A DNA stretch of 64,000 nucleotides from Brachyspira alvinipulli ATCC 51933 (GTDB lineage: Bacteria > Spirochaetota > Brachyspiria > Brachyspirales > Brachyspiraceae), in contig NZ_JADF01000018.1 in the NCBI RefSeq assembly GCF_000518245.1, positions 1-64,000 of the forward strand, read 5' to 3'. A program made the translations under genes and the position numbers. The first letter of the stretch is position 1; each line of letters opens with the position of its first letter. The notes beneath the pieces are model-generated. The model had not been told where the DNA came from. It was given only the letters and a program-made list of their open reading frames with translations, and did no database searches. Positions 1 to 8,437 of this stretch are shown here, in pieces.

Positions 1-102
1 TTGATAAATACAAGCAATAGACCATCACACAACAGCGAATAAGCGGGATTTAACGGGATAAAGCGGTATTTAGTGAAATGTAAAAAGAAAAAGAACCAAC
101 AC
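1..102. other. Left flank of prophage with short direct repeats
   Basis: No complete gene is visible. One frame is open from base 1 to a stop at 40-42 and could be the last 13 codons of a gene lying to the left, but it is too short to identify. A 12-base motif (AAGCGGGATTTA at 41-52, AAGCGGTATTTA at 61-72) recurs with a 20-base period and includes an internal ACGGGAT. It lies next to the left copy of the 21-base repeat bounding the prophage, so it could be a recombinase-binding region or only the end of a host gene. Confidence 0.3.
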
Positions 103-123
103 ATTATGCAATTAATTTAATAA
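103..123. repeat. Candidate attL, 21-base direct repeat
   Basis: The 21 bases 103-123 (beginning ATTATGCAATTAATTT) are repeated without mismatch at 15802-15822. The two copies bracket all phage genes in the window. A perfect 21-mer is unlikely to recur by chance even at this base composition, so these are the best candidates for the attachment sites. No integrase gene is seen beside either copy. Confidence 0.55.
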
Positions 124-197
124 TTTTTATATATAAAACGATGAAAAAAACTCATTTTAATATATAATTTAATCACAAAACACTAGGAAATTATATA

Positions 198-617
198 ATG
201 AAAATAAACTACGAATTAATTAGAAATATACTTGAAGTTATGGAAGAACATAAAAATCATGAAATACTTGGAAAAGAACTATTAGATAAATTAAACATCA
301 AAGTACCAGAAGATGATAATAATGAAGAAGAAATTTTATTATATGATAATTTAGTAGGACATATTAAAATTTTATTTGATAATGAATGTATAGATAATGA
401 TTTCAATAATAAGGAAAATAAATATGGATTTACTTATTTGTTATCTACTAACTTTCCATTAATTAATGGAGCTTATAGAATTACAGCAAAAGGATATGAT
501 TTTCTAAGCGGTTTAAAAGAAGATAAAGTATTTTCTAAAATAAAAGATTTTTCAATTAATGTAGCTATAGAAGCTGCCAAACAATTATTAGTAAAACTAG
601 CTTTAGGAAATTTATAA
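198..617 (+). CDS. DUF2513 domain-containing protein
   Basis: A 139-residue protein whose layout fits the DUF2513 family of phage-associated proteins: an N-terminal helical part (MKINYELIRNILEVMEEH), a central two-strand segment ending in YRITAKGYDFL, and a C-terminal helix with SKIKDFSINVAIEAAKQLL. The IT-x-KG-x-FL motif near residues 95-102 is the usual signature. The biochemical role of the family is unknown; members sit near prophage repressors and superinfection genes. It is the first gene inside the left repeat and converges on the DUF2806 gene, 8 bases away. A role in lysogeny or exclusion is inferred from position only. Confidence 0.6.
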   Translation: MKINYELIRNILEVMEEHKNHEILGKELLDKLNIKVPEDDNNEEEILLYDNLVGHIKILFDNECIDNDFNNKENKYGFTYLLSTNFPLINGAYRITAKGYDFLSGLKEDKVFSKIKDFSINVAIEAAKQLLVKLALGNL

Positions 618-624
618 ACAACAA

Positions 625-1644
625 CTATATATCATTAATTAAATTTTCATTTTCATCTATAGTATAAATTATATCATTCTTAAAATCTATATACTTAATT
701 CTTTTCACTTCATATTCACAACTATTTTTAAAATTCTCTTTTATTGACTTAATATTATCAATAAAAAAGTCATCATTACTACATTTATCGTCTATTAATT
801 CTAATATTTCTTTTCCAGATTCAGAAAGTTTAAATACATTTACATTCATAAGGTTTATAATCAATATATTAGTATTTTTATTTTTATTTTTTGATAATTT
901 AAATAAATAATTGTTATTAGATATAACTATTTCACTACTTATTGTTAAATTTAAGTCATTAAGACTACTTATAACACCCGAATCCATAAGTTTAGTTATG
1001 TCTGAAAGAGAAATACCATATTTTTGTAATAAAGTTAAATTTTTAAATATATATTTTTCTCTTTCTTTGCCATAAAATAATAATTTAGCAACTTTAGTAA
1101 ATAATTCTGCTTCATCAGTAGTCATATTTTTTAATGTTTCTAAAGTTCTATATGAAAAACTACCAGGCTGTTTTATCTCTCCTGCTAATAATTTAGCCCA
1201 TAAATCCTGAATATCTTCATTGCTTATATCTTGAACAATATTAAAATATCTAGTAAACCAATCCTTATCCACAGGTTTATCAGAAACATCCTCTTCATCT
1301 TTTAATATATCATAAGTTTTAGAAATAACATTTTGAATATTAGAAGTTCTTGATAATTCCTGATTTACTAATCTTGCTTTTGTGTTTTCTAATAATATAT
1401 TAGCATTACTTATTTCTGTTCCATTATTATGATTTATATTAAGATTTGAATTTTTAGTTATAAATTCTAATATTTTTTCTATTTCATATATTTTGTCATC
1501 TGTTTCTAATTTTCTTTTATAAGATTCAGCATCAGCAATTCTTTTTATATGATACGGCTCATATATTTTCCAACCAAAACCTCTTAATAAATCAATAAGT
1601 TTTTCTATAGCTTTACCAACTCCAGCTATATCATTGATATCCAT
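625..1644 (-). CDS. DUF2806 domain-containing protein
   Basis: A 339-residue protein matching the DUF2806 family. The N-terminus (GVGKAIEKLIDLLRGFGWKI, then KRIADAE) and the central stretch around residues 125-185 (KDWFTRYFNIVQDISNEDIQ, followed by LWAKLLAGEIKQPGSFS and RTLETL) are the conserved parts. The function is not established; members are common on mobile elements and near defence genes. It is transcribed against the phage genes and diverges from the endolysin, as expected of a lysogenic-conversion (moron) gene. No catalytic residues can be named. Confidence 0.65.
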   Translation of the reverse strand: MDINDIAGVGKAIEKLIDLLRGFGWKIYEPYHIKRIADAESYKRKLETDDKIYEIEKILEFITKNSNLNINHNNGTEISNANILLENTKARLVNQELSRTSNIQNVISKTYDILKDEEDVSDKPVDKDWFTRYFNIVQDISNEDIQDLWAKLLAGEIKQPGSFSYRTLETLKNMTTDEAELFTKVAKLLFYGKEREKYIFKNLTLLQKYGISLSDITKLMDSGVISSLNDLNLTISSEIVISNNNYLFKLSKNKNKNTNILIINLMNVNVFKLSESGKEILELIDDKCSNDDFFIDNIKSIKENFKNSCEYEVKRIKYIDFKNDIIYTIDENENLINDI

Positions 1645-1790
1645 AATAACCCCTTATAAAGCACTATGTATAAATGATAAATCTTTAATATTTTTTGTCA
1701 ATATATATAAAAAATCTAAAAATCTTTAGTCTATAAAAGTTCATTAAAAATCTATAATCTGAATATAATTAAATGAAGGCAGGTATATAA

Positions 1791-2413
1791 ATGCTTACAA
1801 AAGATATTCTTAAAAAATCAGGAATAAATCAAAAATGGTATGAAGTATTAAGTAAAAGTTTTGATAAATATCATATATGCAAATCTGATAACAAAGAAGA
1901 AAATATAAATGAATTAGCTATGTTTTTGGCACAATGCGGACATGAAAGCATTAATTTCACAAAATTAGAAGAAAATCTAAATTATTCAGCAAATACATTA
2001 TTAAAAATATTTCCAAAATATTTTAAGGATATTAATGAAGCCAGAGAAGTTGTAAGCAAGGGTAAAGAAGCTATAGAAACAGAATATACGGAGGAAGACT
2101 AGGAAACGGTAAAAATGAAGGATACAAATATAGAGGCAGAGGCATTATACAGCTTACAGGAAAAAATAATTATAAAAAATACGGAGAAAAATTAGGGATT
2201 AATTTGGTTGATAATCCAGATTTAGCATCATCAGAATTAATAGCATCAAATATAGCATGCTGCTATTGGATAGAAAGAGGTTTACAGCCATTTGCAAGAA
2301 AAGGCGATGTAAAAACAGTAACAAAAATGATAAATGGAGGCTATAACGGACTAGAGGACAGAGAAAAAAGATTCAAAAATATACTAAAAATATTAGAGGC
2401 TGTTAATGACTGA
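1791..2413 (+). pseudogene. GH19 chitinase-like endolysin, frameshifted
   Basis: A phage lysozyme of the glycoside hydrolase 19 type, which would cut the peptidoglycan sugar backbone at lysis. Bases 1791-2102 encode the first half, with the catalytic-helix motif LAQCGHESINFTKLEEN. The second half continues in another frame, with the family motifs YGGRLGNG, YKYRGRGIIQLTG-NNY and the C-terminal NGGYNGLEDR, ending at 2413. The switch lies near 2072-2078: restoring one base after GCTATAG would give the usual AIANRIYGGRLGNG. As it stands the first product stops at TAG (2100-2102). This is either a real lesion or a base-calling error. The upstream spacer 1645-1790 holds the divergent start region. 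Confidence 0.75.
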
Positions 2414-3239
2414 TATACTGACCGCTTTTTCTATAATAATAGCTTGTATAACTATACTTATAATAGGCAATTGGGTAAGAGAACTTATTATAAATAATAA
2501 GCAGGCTAAAGTAAAAGCCAATCTTAAAATTGGAGAATTAGAGTTTGGAAATGATAAAATTATCTCAGAAAAACCTATAGAAAAACAAAATAATTTAGTT
2601 TCTAATGCTTTTAAATCTCCAAAAGAGCTTGATGTATTAGGAGCTAAAAATAACAGTGAAATATTAGCTTATTATCACGGAGATAATGAAAATGGAAATA
2701 GGTTTCAATATGACAATAATATTACTTCTTTGACAGTCTATAAAGAATACAGCAATATTATAAGTCAAAGTACATTGAAAGTTCAGAGTAAAATAATTAG
2801 TTATATAGCCAGAAATCATATACTTAATAAAGATAAATCTGAGTTTGAAGAGTATGTAAAAGAAAAAAGAATAGAAATTATAAATATATATAATACAGCT
2901 TTATCCAAAAGCGACATTGAAAGTATAAGAAGATTAGGATTAGAAAATATTTGCAATTTTTATTATATGATTATTTTAGATAATCTAAAAGAGATTTATA
3001 AATCAATATATAATAATCATAAAGTACAATATGATAAACGTAATAATTTTCTGAGAAATCTTAAAAATCTTCCTGCCAAAGATAGGTTAAAAAGCTATGA
3101 TGTTTTTATCAATAATAATTTTACGGAAACAACAATAAAAGATAGTGAAATAGTTTTGGAAAGTTTAGAATATTTACAAAAATTTTTACTAGGAATATTT
3201 CACGACAGTATAAAATATAATGGAATTAGACAAAAATAA
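2406..3239 (+). CDS. Prophage membrane-anchored protein, unknown function
   Basis: A 277-residue protein I do not recognise. Residues 4-25 (LTAFSIIIACITILIIGNW) form one membrane segment. The rest is predicted soluble, charged and mainly helical, so an N-in anchor with a large domain is likely. It overlaps the end of the endolysin by 8 bases, which indicates translational coupling within the lysis block. Its last residues (IFHDSIKYNGIRQK) are nearly duplicated in the tiny downstream ORF at 3282-3350. It could be an accessory lysis or exclusion protein; that is inference from position. Confidence 0.5.
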   Translation: MTDILTAFSIIIACITILIIGNWVRELIINNKQAKVKANLKIGELEFGNDKIISEKPIEKQNNLVSNAFKSPKELDVLGAKNNSEILAYYHGDNENGNRFQYDNNITSLTVYKEYSNIISQSTLKVQSKIISYIARNHILNKDKSEFEEYVKEKRIEIINIYNTALSKSDIESIRRLGLENICNFYYMIILDNLKEIYKSIYNNHKVQYDKRNNFLRNLKNLPAKDRLKSYDVFINNNFTETTIKDSEIVLESLEYLQKFLLGIFHDSIKYNGIRQK

Positions 3240-3341
3240 AAAACTTGAATGCCTGCTGAAGCAATTCAGCAGGAGGTTATAATGAAAGTTTTTTATTTTA
3301 GCAATAATAAAATATTTCACGACAGTATAAAATATAATGGA
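3194..3341. repeat. 31-base direct repeat (3194-3224 and 3311-3341)
   Basis: The 31 bases at 3194-3224 recur exactly at 3311-3341, 117 bases on, and the next 11 bases differ at only a few positions. The first copy encodes the C-terminus of the 277-residue protein and the second the C-terminus of a 22-residue ORF, in the same frame (IFHDSIKYNG). This looks like a local duplication that carried a ribosome site and gene end along with it. Confidence 0.8.
3253..3276 (+). promoter_or_regulatory. Hairpin overlapping a Shine-Dalgarno site
   Basis: A perfect stem CTGCTGAA (3253-3260) / TTCAGCAG (3265-3272) with loop GCAA overlaps the first bases of a strong AGGAGG (3271-3276) five bases before ATG 3282. 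It could mask the ribosome site of the short ORF and its coupled downstream holin candidate. It lacks a T-run, so it is not a good terminator. Confidence 0.4.
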
Positions 3342-3350
3342 GTTAGATAA
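3282..3350 (+). CDS. Short leader-like ORF, 22 residues
   Basis: ATG 3282 to TAA 3348 encodes MKVFYFSNNKIFHDSIKYNG plus VR. It has a strong AGGAGG and its stop abuts the ATG of the next gene at 3351, so it could act as a translational coupling leader. Its C-terminal half duplicates the end of the preceding 277-residue protein. It may simply be a by-product of the duplication; there is no independent evidence that the peptide is made. Confidence 0.3.
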   Translation: MKVFYFSNNKIFHDSIKYNGVR

Positions 3351-3626
3351 ATGAGTTTTATAGACAAGCATAATGCAAATAAGAAATTATTAATTTATAC
3401 AAGTATAGTCAGTTTTATTTTAGGCTGTATTTGGGTATTTGTTAATTTAATTTGGAGAGGCAGGACAGTAACTAAAGAAGAGGCAATAGCAGTTGTAATA
3501 ATTCTTCTTGGGCTTAATGCTGTTAGTTTTGGAAGCGACTTGAGAGGATTTTTAAAAATATTAAAAGGAGGAAATGAAAAAGAAAAAAGATTAGAAGAAG
3601 TAAATACAATAAAAGATAATAAATAA
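3351..3626 (+). CDS. Holin candidate
   Basis: A 91-residue protein with two membrane segments (about residues 13-33, LLIYTSIVSFILGCIWVFVN, and 43-62, AIAVVIILLGLNAVSFG) and a charged, lysine- and glutamate-rich tail (KGGNEKEKRLEEVN). Size, topology and its place between endolysin and spanin-like genes fit a class II holin, which would open the inner membrane to release endolysin. No family signature is recognised, so the call rests on topology and context. Confidence 0.5.
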   Translation: MSFIDKHNANKKLLIYTSIVSFILGCIWVFVNLIWRGRTVTKEEAIAVVIILLGLNAVSFGSDLRGFLKILKGGNEKEKRLEEVNTIKDNK

Positions 3627-3627
3627 A

Positions 3628-4002
3628 ATGACAATAATAATCAGTATAATAATTAATTTTTTAAAGACAAAACTATTAAGTTTTTTGAAATCAAAATATT
3701 TTATATATTTTTTGATTGCAGGTATTTTACTTGGATATATAAGTTTTTTGAATTGTACAATAAAAATAAAAGACAACAAAATCAAATCTTTAGAAAAAGA
3801 AATATATACAACAAAATTAAATATTTCAAATATTATACTAGAGAAAGAAATGATTTTTGATAATGAAAGAAAAATAATGCTTGAAAGTTTCAGCAATAGT
3901 AATGAAGCTATAGAAAATATAAAAGAAAGTTATCTTAAAAGCGATGAAATAAAGGCATTAAATACTATTATAAATGATTATTATAAAAATATAAAAAATT
4001 AA
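3628..4002 (+). CDS. Rz-like inner-membrane spanin candidate
   Basis: A 124-residue protein with an N-terminal membrane segment (about residues 25-44, YFIYFLIAGILLGYISFLNC) followed by a mostly helical periplasmic part with coiled-coil character (KIKDNKIKSLEKEIYTTKLN onward). This is the architecture of an i-spanin, and the next gene is a small lipoprotein, as with Rz/Rz1. Such pairs fuse inner and outer membranes in the last lysis step. Sequence identity to known spanins is not expected, so the call is structural. Confidence 0.5.
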   Translation: MTIIISIIINFLKTKLLSFLKSKYFIYFLIAGILLGYISFLNCTIKIKDNKIKSLEKEIYTTKLNISNIILEKEMIFDNERKIMLESFSNSNEAIENIKESYLKSDEIKALNTIINDYYKNIKN

Positions 4003-4009
4003 GGAATAT

Positions 4010-4252
4010 ATGAAAATAAAATATTTAATTTTAATACTTATATTTTTAGTAAGCTGTACTGCTAAATATATAACCATACCATTATCACAGACGCCTAGTT
4101 TTTATGAGCCTAATAATAATATAAATACAAGTAAAGAACTTATTAAAGAATATCAAAAAAGTATTATAAAAATATCAGAATGGCAAATTTGGTATAATGT
4201 ACAAACAGGAAGTAATTACTATAAAATAAGAGGCAGTAATAATGGCACCTAA
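4010..4252 (+). CDS. Rz1-like outer-membrane lipoprotein spanin candidate
   Basis: An 80-residue protein starting with a short lysine-bearing signal and a lipobox (LILIFLVSC, Cys about residue 16), so it should be lipidated and sent to the outer membrane. It follows the Rz-like gene by 7 bases and is followed by an overlapping terminase start at 4242. Small size, lipidation and position fit an o-spanin. Unlike classical Rz1 it is not rich in proline. Confidence 0.5.
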   Translation: MKIKYLILILIFLVSCTAKYITIPLSQTPSFYEPNNNINTSKELIKEYQKSIIKISEWQIWYNVQTGSNYYKIRGSNNGT

Positions 4253-4815
4253 AAGCAACATAGATAAACTTGATAAAAAAACAAAAGAAGAAATTATAGA
4301 ACTTTTGCAAGACAGTACGGTAAGATATATTGATATTGCTAATATTATCAATGAGAAATTGGGAAAAAAAGCAGTGTCAAAATCTGGTATATCAAGATAT
4401 AAGAAAAAGATTTGATAATTTATTGGATAAGAAAAAAGAAATAGAGGCAATAGCTTCAGCTTGGAAAGATAAAACAGGCGATGAATTAGGCAATATTTTA
4501 GGCAAGCAGACTATGGAAGAAATAAGAATGCTTATCTATGATTTTGTAGGTTCATTGCAGGAAATACAAAACAGCGAGGTAGCAAATATGGATATAAAAG
4601 AAATAGAGAAAATGTCTAACTCTATAGAAAAGGCAACAAAAGGAATAATCAATCTTGAAAATGCTATATCGAAAAATAATCAGCATACAGAAGAGATAAA
4701 AAATAAAGCCCTTTAAGAGGCACAAATTAAAGCCATTAATAATGCTAATTCTGCAGGAATATCTCAGGAAACAGTTAATACAATATTCAGAGATGTATTT
4801 AATATTAATAATTAA
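4242..4815 (+). pseudogene. Mu gp27-like (DUF3486) small terminase, broken
   Basis: A DNA-binding small-terminase-type protein. ATG 4242 gives MAPKSNIDKLDKKTKEEIIE with a helix-turn-helix ending GISRYKKKI and a stop at 4413. The family sequence resumes in another frame (RFDNLLDKKKEIEAIASAW to 4716). Removing one A from the run of five at 4404-4408 would join the parts. A second lesion follows: an in-frame TAA at 4714-4716, after which the typical C-terminus (EAQIKAINNANSAGISQETV) runs on to 4815. Two independent lesions argue for real decay rather than one sequencing error. The gene normally acts with the large terminase just downstream. Confidence 0.75.
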
Positions 4816-4817
4816 AA

Positions 4818-6284
4818 ATGAATAACAAATTAAAAAATAAAAAGATACTTTTACCCTATCAGGAAAAATGGCTTATTAATCAGGATAAAGTAAAAGTTTG
4901 GGAGAAATCAAGAAGAATAGGAGCTTCTTATGTTGAAGCTTTAAATTGTGTATTAAAAGCATCATTATCAAAAAAAGAAAATGGTATGAGCTGTTATTAT
5001 ATATCTTATGCAAAAGATATGACACAGCAATTTATTAAAGATGCTGCTTTTTGGGCTAAATTACTTAATATAGCATGTGAAGATTTTGGAGAAACAGTTA
5101 TAAAAGATGAAAACAAAGATATAACAATTTATAAAATAAGATTTGAATCAGGTTTTGAGATATGGGGGCTTCCTTCTGTACCTCGTTCTATAAGAAGTAA
5201 ACAAGGTCATATAGTTATTGATGAAGCAGCATTCTGCGATGATTTAAAAGAATTATTAAAAGCAGCATTAGCTATGCTTATGTGGGGAGGAAGCGTTTTA
5301 ATACTTTCTACTCATAACGGAGAAGATAATCAATTTAATTTGCTTGTAAAAGATATTGAATCTGGAAGGAAAGATTATTATTTACAAACAACTGATATTG
5401 ATGAGGCATTAAAAGACGGTCTTTATAAAAAAATATGTGAAATATCTAAAGAAGAATACAGTAAAAGTAAAGAACAAGAATGGCTAAAATCTATAATTAA
5501 AGATTATGGAGAGGCTTATGAAGAAGAACTTTACTGCATACCTTCAAAAAATGGAGATAAATATTTTAATAGAGCATTATTAGAAACTGTAGCTGATGAA
5601 AAAATAGAAGTGTTTAGATTCTATGAAAAAGATGATTTTACTTTCAAAACAGAAAATGAAAGATATGCAAAAATGTTGGAATATTTCAATATTGTTAAGC
5701 ATTTATTTACAAATATAAAAGATGAAGTAGTTTTAGGAGAAGATTTTGCAAGGAGCGGAGATTTAACAGTTTTATGGTTTGAAAAAATAAAACTTAGTAA
5801 AAATAAAATAAAAACTCTATGTGTTATAGAATTAAGAAATATTCCATTCAGTAATCAGGAACAATTTATTTTACTATGCATAAATGAACTTGGAAGAAAG
5901 TTTTTAGGAGCTGCTTTCGATGCTAGAGGCAATGGACAAATGATAGCGGAGAATCTTTCATTAGCATATAGAGGTTTAATTTTAGAAGTAATGATAACTA
6001 GAAAATGGTATGCAGAAAATATGCCTAAGCTAAAAAGTGCAGTTGAAGATAAAACTACAAATATTCCAAAAGATAATTTTATTATAGATGATTTTTTGCA
6101 GGCTGAAGTTTGGCAAGGAATACCTCTTATAAGAGAAAGGACAGGCATAAGAGGAAATAAAAGACATGGCGACAGCTTAATAGCTAAAGTTATGGCAATA
6201 TATGCTATTAATGAATTAGAGTTAAATATATACCAAAAGATAACTTATGAACCTGTAAAAACTCAAAATTGTTGGAGAACATAA
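4818..6284 (+). CDS. Mu gp28-like terminase large subunit
   Basis: A 488-residue packaging motor. The N-terminal ATPase has an adenine-binding segment (LPYQEKWL), a variant Walker A (KSRRIGASY, about residues 30-38) and Walker B followed by catalytic Glu (HIVIDEAAF, about 132-140). The C-terminal nuclease carries the acidic residues of an RNase H fold (LGEDFARSGDLTVLWF and FDARGNGQMIAE). Length and motifs are intact. It follows the broken small terminase by 2 bases. The portal, protease, scaffold and capsid genes that should follow in a Mu-like phage are absent, so it has nothing to package into. Confidence 0.85.
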   Translation: MNNKLKNKKILLPYQEKWLINQDKVKVWEKSRRIGASYVEALNCVLKASLSKKENGMSCYYISYAKDMTQQFIKDAAFWAKLLNIACEDFGETVIKDENKDITIYKIRFESGFEIWGLPSVPRSIRSKQGHIVIDEAAFCDDLKELLKAALAMLMWGGSVLILSTHNGEDNQFNLLVKDIESGRKDYYLQTTDIDEALKDGLYKKICEISKEEYSKSKEQEWLKSIIKDYGEAYEEELYCIPSKNGDKYFNRALLETVADEKIEVFRFYEKDDFTFKTENERYAKMLEYFNIVKHLFTNIKDEVVLGEDFARSGDLTVLWFEKIKLSKNKIKTLCVIELRNIPFSNQEQFILLCINELGRKFLGAAFDARGNGQMIAENLSLAYRGLILEVMITRKWYAENMPKLKSAVEDKTTNIPKDNFIIDDFLQAEVWQGIPLIRERTGIRGNKRHGDSLIAKVMAIYAINELELNIYQKITYEPVKTQNCWRT

Positions 6285-6408
6285 AAGGAGGTGAGCCGAG
6301 CCTTCACGGTAAAGAGTGAAACGAATTACCGTGCTATTATTTAGGCGACCAATGTAGGCACCCTTGCGGGTGGGCGAACATTGCCTTCGGCACGCAGGAG
6401 CGGCAACA
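6285..6408. other. GC-rich hairpin stretch at a deletion junction
   Basis: These bases are far richer in G and C than the surroundings and hold three short stems: CACGGTAA (6305-6312) / TTACCGTG (6326-6333), a CCC-TTGC-GGG hairpin near 6361-6371, and GTGCC/GGCAC-type pairing around TGCCTTCGGCAC near 6381-6392. They occupy the place where portal, head, sheath and tube genes should lie. They end in AGGAG (6396-6400), which serves as the ribosome site of the tape measure gene. Confidence 0.55.
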
Positions 6409-8397
6409 ATGAGTAATATAACAGCTGGCGTTTTAATAAAATTAAAAGATCAATTCTCTTCTGGTATTGATAAGGCTTCCAATAAAGTTAATTCTTTTCA
6501 GAGTAAAATGCAGGGAGCTTTTTCAAAAATAGATGGGATATTAAACTCTACAGCAAGTAATTTAGCTACTTTAGGAGTTTCTATAGGCGTAGGTGCTACA
6601 ATTAATAAAATGATAGCATTTGAAGATAGGATAAATAAAATCGGAACTATAGCAAGAAGAAATGCTAAAGATGTAGAAACAGCAGAAAAACAATTAAATG
6701 GTTTAAGCGAAGCTATATATAAAGCAGCTATGCAGCCAGATATTAAAGTAGATGCAAATGAAATTATTGATGCTATGGACATTATAATGACTAAAACAGG
6801 CAATATGGATTTTGCTAAAGAAAATATAGAAAATATTGGAAGAGCTATGAGAGCATTTGGGGCTTCTGGTTCTGATATAGGCTCAATGATGTCTGAGTTT
6901 TCTAAATTGAATTATTCTGCTGAAGAAACTGCAAAACTAATGGATGAGCTTTATTATCAAGGAAATCAGGGTGCTTTTACGGCTTCAGAGTTTGCTAAAT
7001 TTGGACCAGCTATAATAGCAGCTTATTCAAGTATTGGAACAGCTTCAGAAGATTTGAAAAATGCCAATGCTGTTATGCAGGTATTAACTGCAGGTACAGG
7101 GGATGCATCAGCTTCTGTTACTGTTCTTGAAAGTATTATGAGTGATTTAACTAATCCAGAAATACAAGAAAAATTACAAAATCTAGGAAATATTATAGGA
7201 GCAGACTTTTCTGTTAGAGATAGTGAGGGAAATTTTAAAGATTTGCATGAAATAATTATGAAAATAGTAAATGCAAAAGATAAAATGGGCGGTAATTTTG
7301 ATATGCTATCAGATGTTTTTGGATCGGATTTATCAAGAGAAGCCATAAAGCATTTTGATAATTATGATGAGATATTGGAAAAAGTTTTAGATGTTTCTAA
7401 TGCTCAGGGACAAGTAAATGCATCTGCAATGGAAAATGCACAAAGTTTGGCAGCTAATATACAAAACTTGCAGACAGCTTTTGATTCTTTTGCCAATAAA
7501 AATGTAGCACCATATTTAGAAAAAGTTACAGGAATATTAAATGATTTTGCTAAAAATCCTGAAAGATTTGATGCCGTATTCAAAGTTATAGCAGCTGGAT
7601 TTGGAATATTTATGACAGCAAAATTGGTATCAGGGGTTGCTAATACAATTAGTTCAATAAACAGTTTGAAAAATATGGCAAAAGGCAATATATCATCTAC
7701 GCTGCAAGCGGACAGTCGTCATATACAAGGAACAGGAACTCCTATTCCTGTTTTTGTTACAAATATGGGACAGTTTTTTTCAAATGGAAATAATTCTAAC
7801 ACATTCAATGTAGGTCAATCATCTTCAAATATACCAAATATCAATAATGGAAAAATGACTTGGAAAAGTTTAGGAAAAACAGCAGGTGCTATGGGTGCTG
7901 CTGTTACTGCTATACCAATGGCTATAAGCGGATTTATGGCTGCTAATGATCCTTCACTTTCAAAAAAAGAACAAAATAAAATGAAAGGTGAGGCTGTTGG
8001 AGGAGCCGTTGGAAGTATTGCGGGTACAGCTATAGGAACTAGTGCTGGAGCTGCTACTTCCGCTGCTATAGGTTCAGTTGTTCCTGGACTTGGCACAGCT
8101 ATAGGGGCTTTAGTAGGTGCTGGTGTTGGTATTGCGGGAGGATATTTAGGAAGCAAACTTGGCGGAAAAATTGGAGAAAGTTTGACTAAAGAAGATACTT
8201 TAGAAAAAACTATTACTGCTAATAATATACAAAATAACAATGCTCAGGTTGAAATGAAAGGAGCTGCTAATATTGGAGTAGATATAAAATTGACAGATGA
8301 AAGAACTTATTATAAAGCTACTCCATACAATAATAACATACCAAATATAAATATACAAACAGGAAATATTGAAGAAATAAGAAATTATTCTTCTTAA
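6409..8397 (+). CDS. Phage tail tape measure protein
   Basis: A protein of about 662 residues that sets tail length and helps DNA entry. I start it at ATG 6409 (MSNITAGVLIKLKDQFSSGI), eight bases after AGGAG. An upstream in-frame TTG at 6364 would add residues coded by the GC-rich junction. The first 400 residues have TP901-type tape-measure character (KAANKVNSF-like start, TAKLMDELYYQGNQGAFTAS, SDVFGSDLSREAIKHF). Near the C-terminus is a Gly/Ala-rich membrane-active stretch (AGTAIGTSAGAATSAAIGS, then VGAGVGIAGGYLGSKLGG). It is short for a contractile-tail phage. A small GC-rich insert lies at 7699-7721. Confidence 0.8.
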   Translation: MSNITAGVLIKLKDQFSSGIDKASNKVNSFQSKMQGAFSKIDGILNSTASNLATLGVSIGVGATINKMIAFEDRINKIGTIARRNAKDVETAEKQLNGLSEAIYKAAMQPDIKVDANEIIDAMDIIMTKTGNMDFAKENIENIGRAMRAFGASGSDIGSMMSEFSKLNYSAEETAKLMDELYYQGNQGAFTASEFAKFGPAIIAAYSSIGTASEDLKNANAVMQVLTAGTGDASASVTVLESIMSDLTNPEIQEKLQNLGNIIGADFSVRDSEGNFKDLHEIIMKIVNAKDKMGGNFDMLSDVFGSDLSREAIKHFDNYDEILEKVLDVSNAQGQVNASAMENAQSLAANIQNLQTAFDSFANKNVAPYLEKVTGILNDFAKNPERFDAVFKVIAAGFGIFMTAKLVSGVANTISSINSLKNMAKGNISSTLQADSRHIQGTGTPIPVFVTNMGQFFSNGNNSNTFNVGQSSSNIPNINNGKMTWKSLGKTAGAMGAAVTAIPMAISGFMAANDPSLSKKEQNKMKGEAVGGAVGSIAGTAIGTSAGAATSAAIGSVVPGLGTAIGALVGAGVGIAGGYLGSKLGGKIGESLTKEDTLEKTITANNIQNNNAQVEMKGAANIGVDIKLTDERTYYKATPYNNNIPNINIQTGNIEEIRNYSS

Positions 8398-8437
8398 ATA
8401 ACTAAAACATAAAAAATCCACTGTTAATAGGATAAAA

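Noticed and set aside
7815-8240. Long minus-strand frame opposite the tape measure gene
   Set aside because: It mirrors the Gly/Ala-rich region and has no ribosome site; the plus-strand gene explains it.
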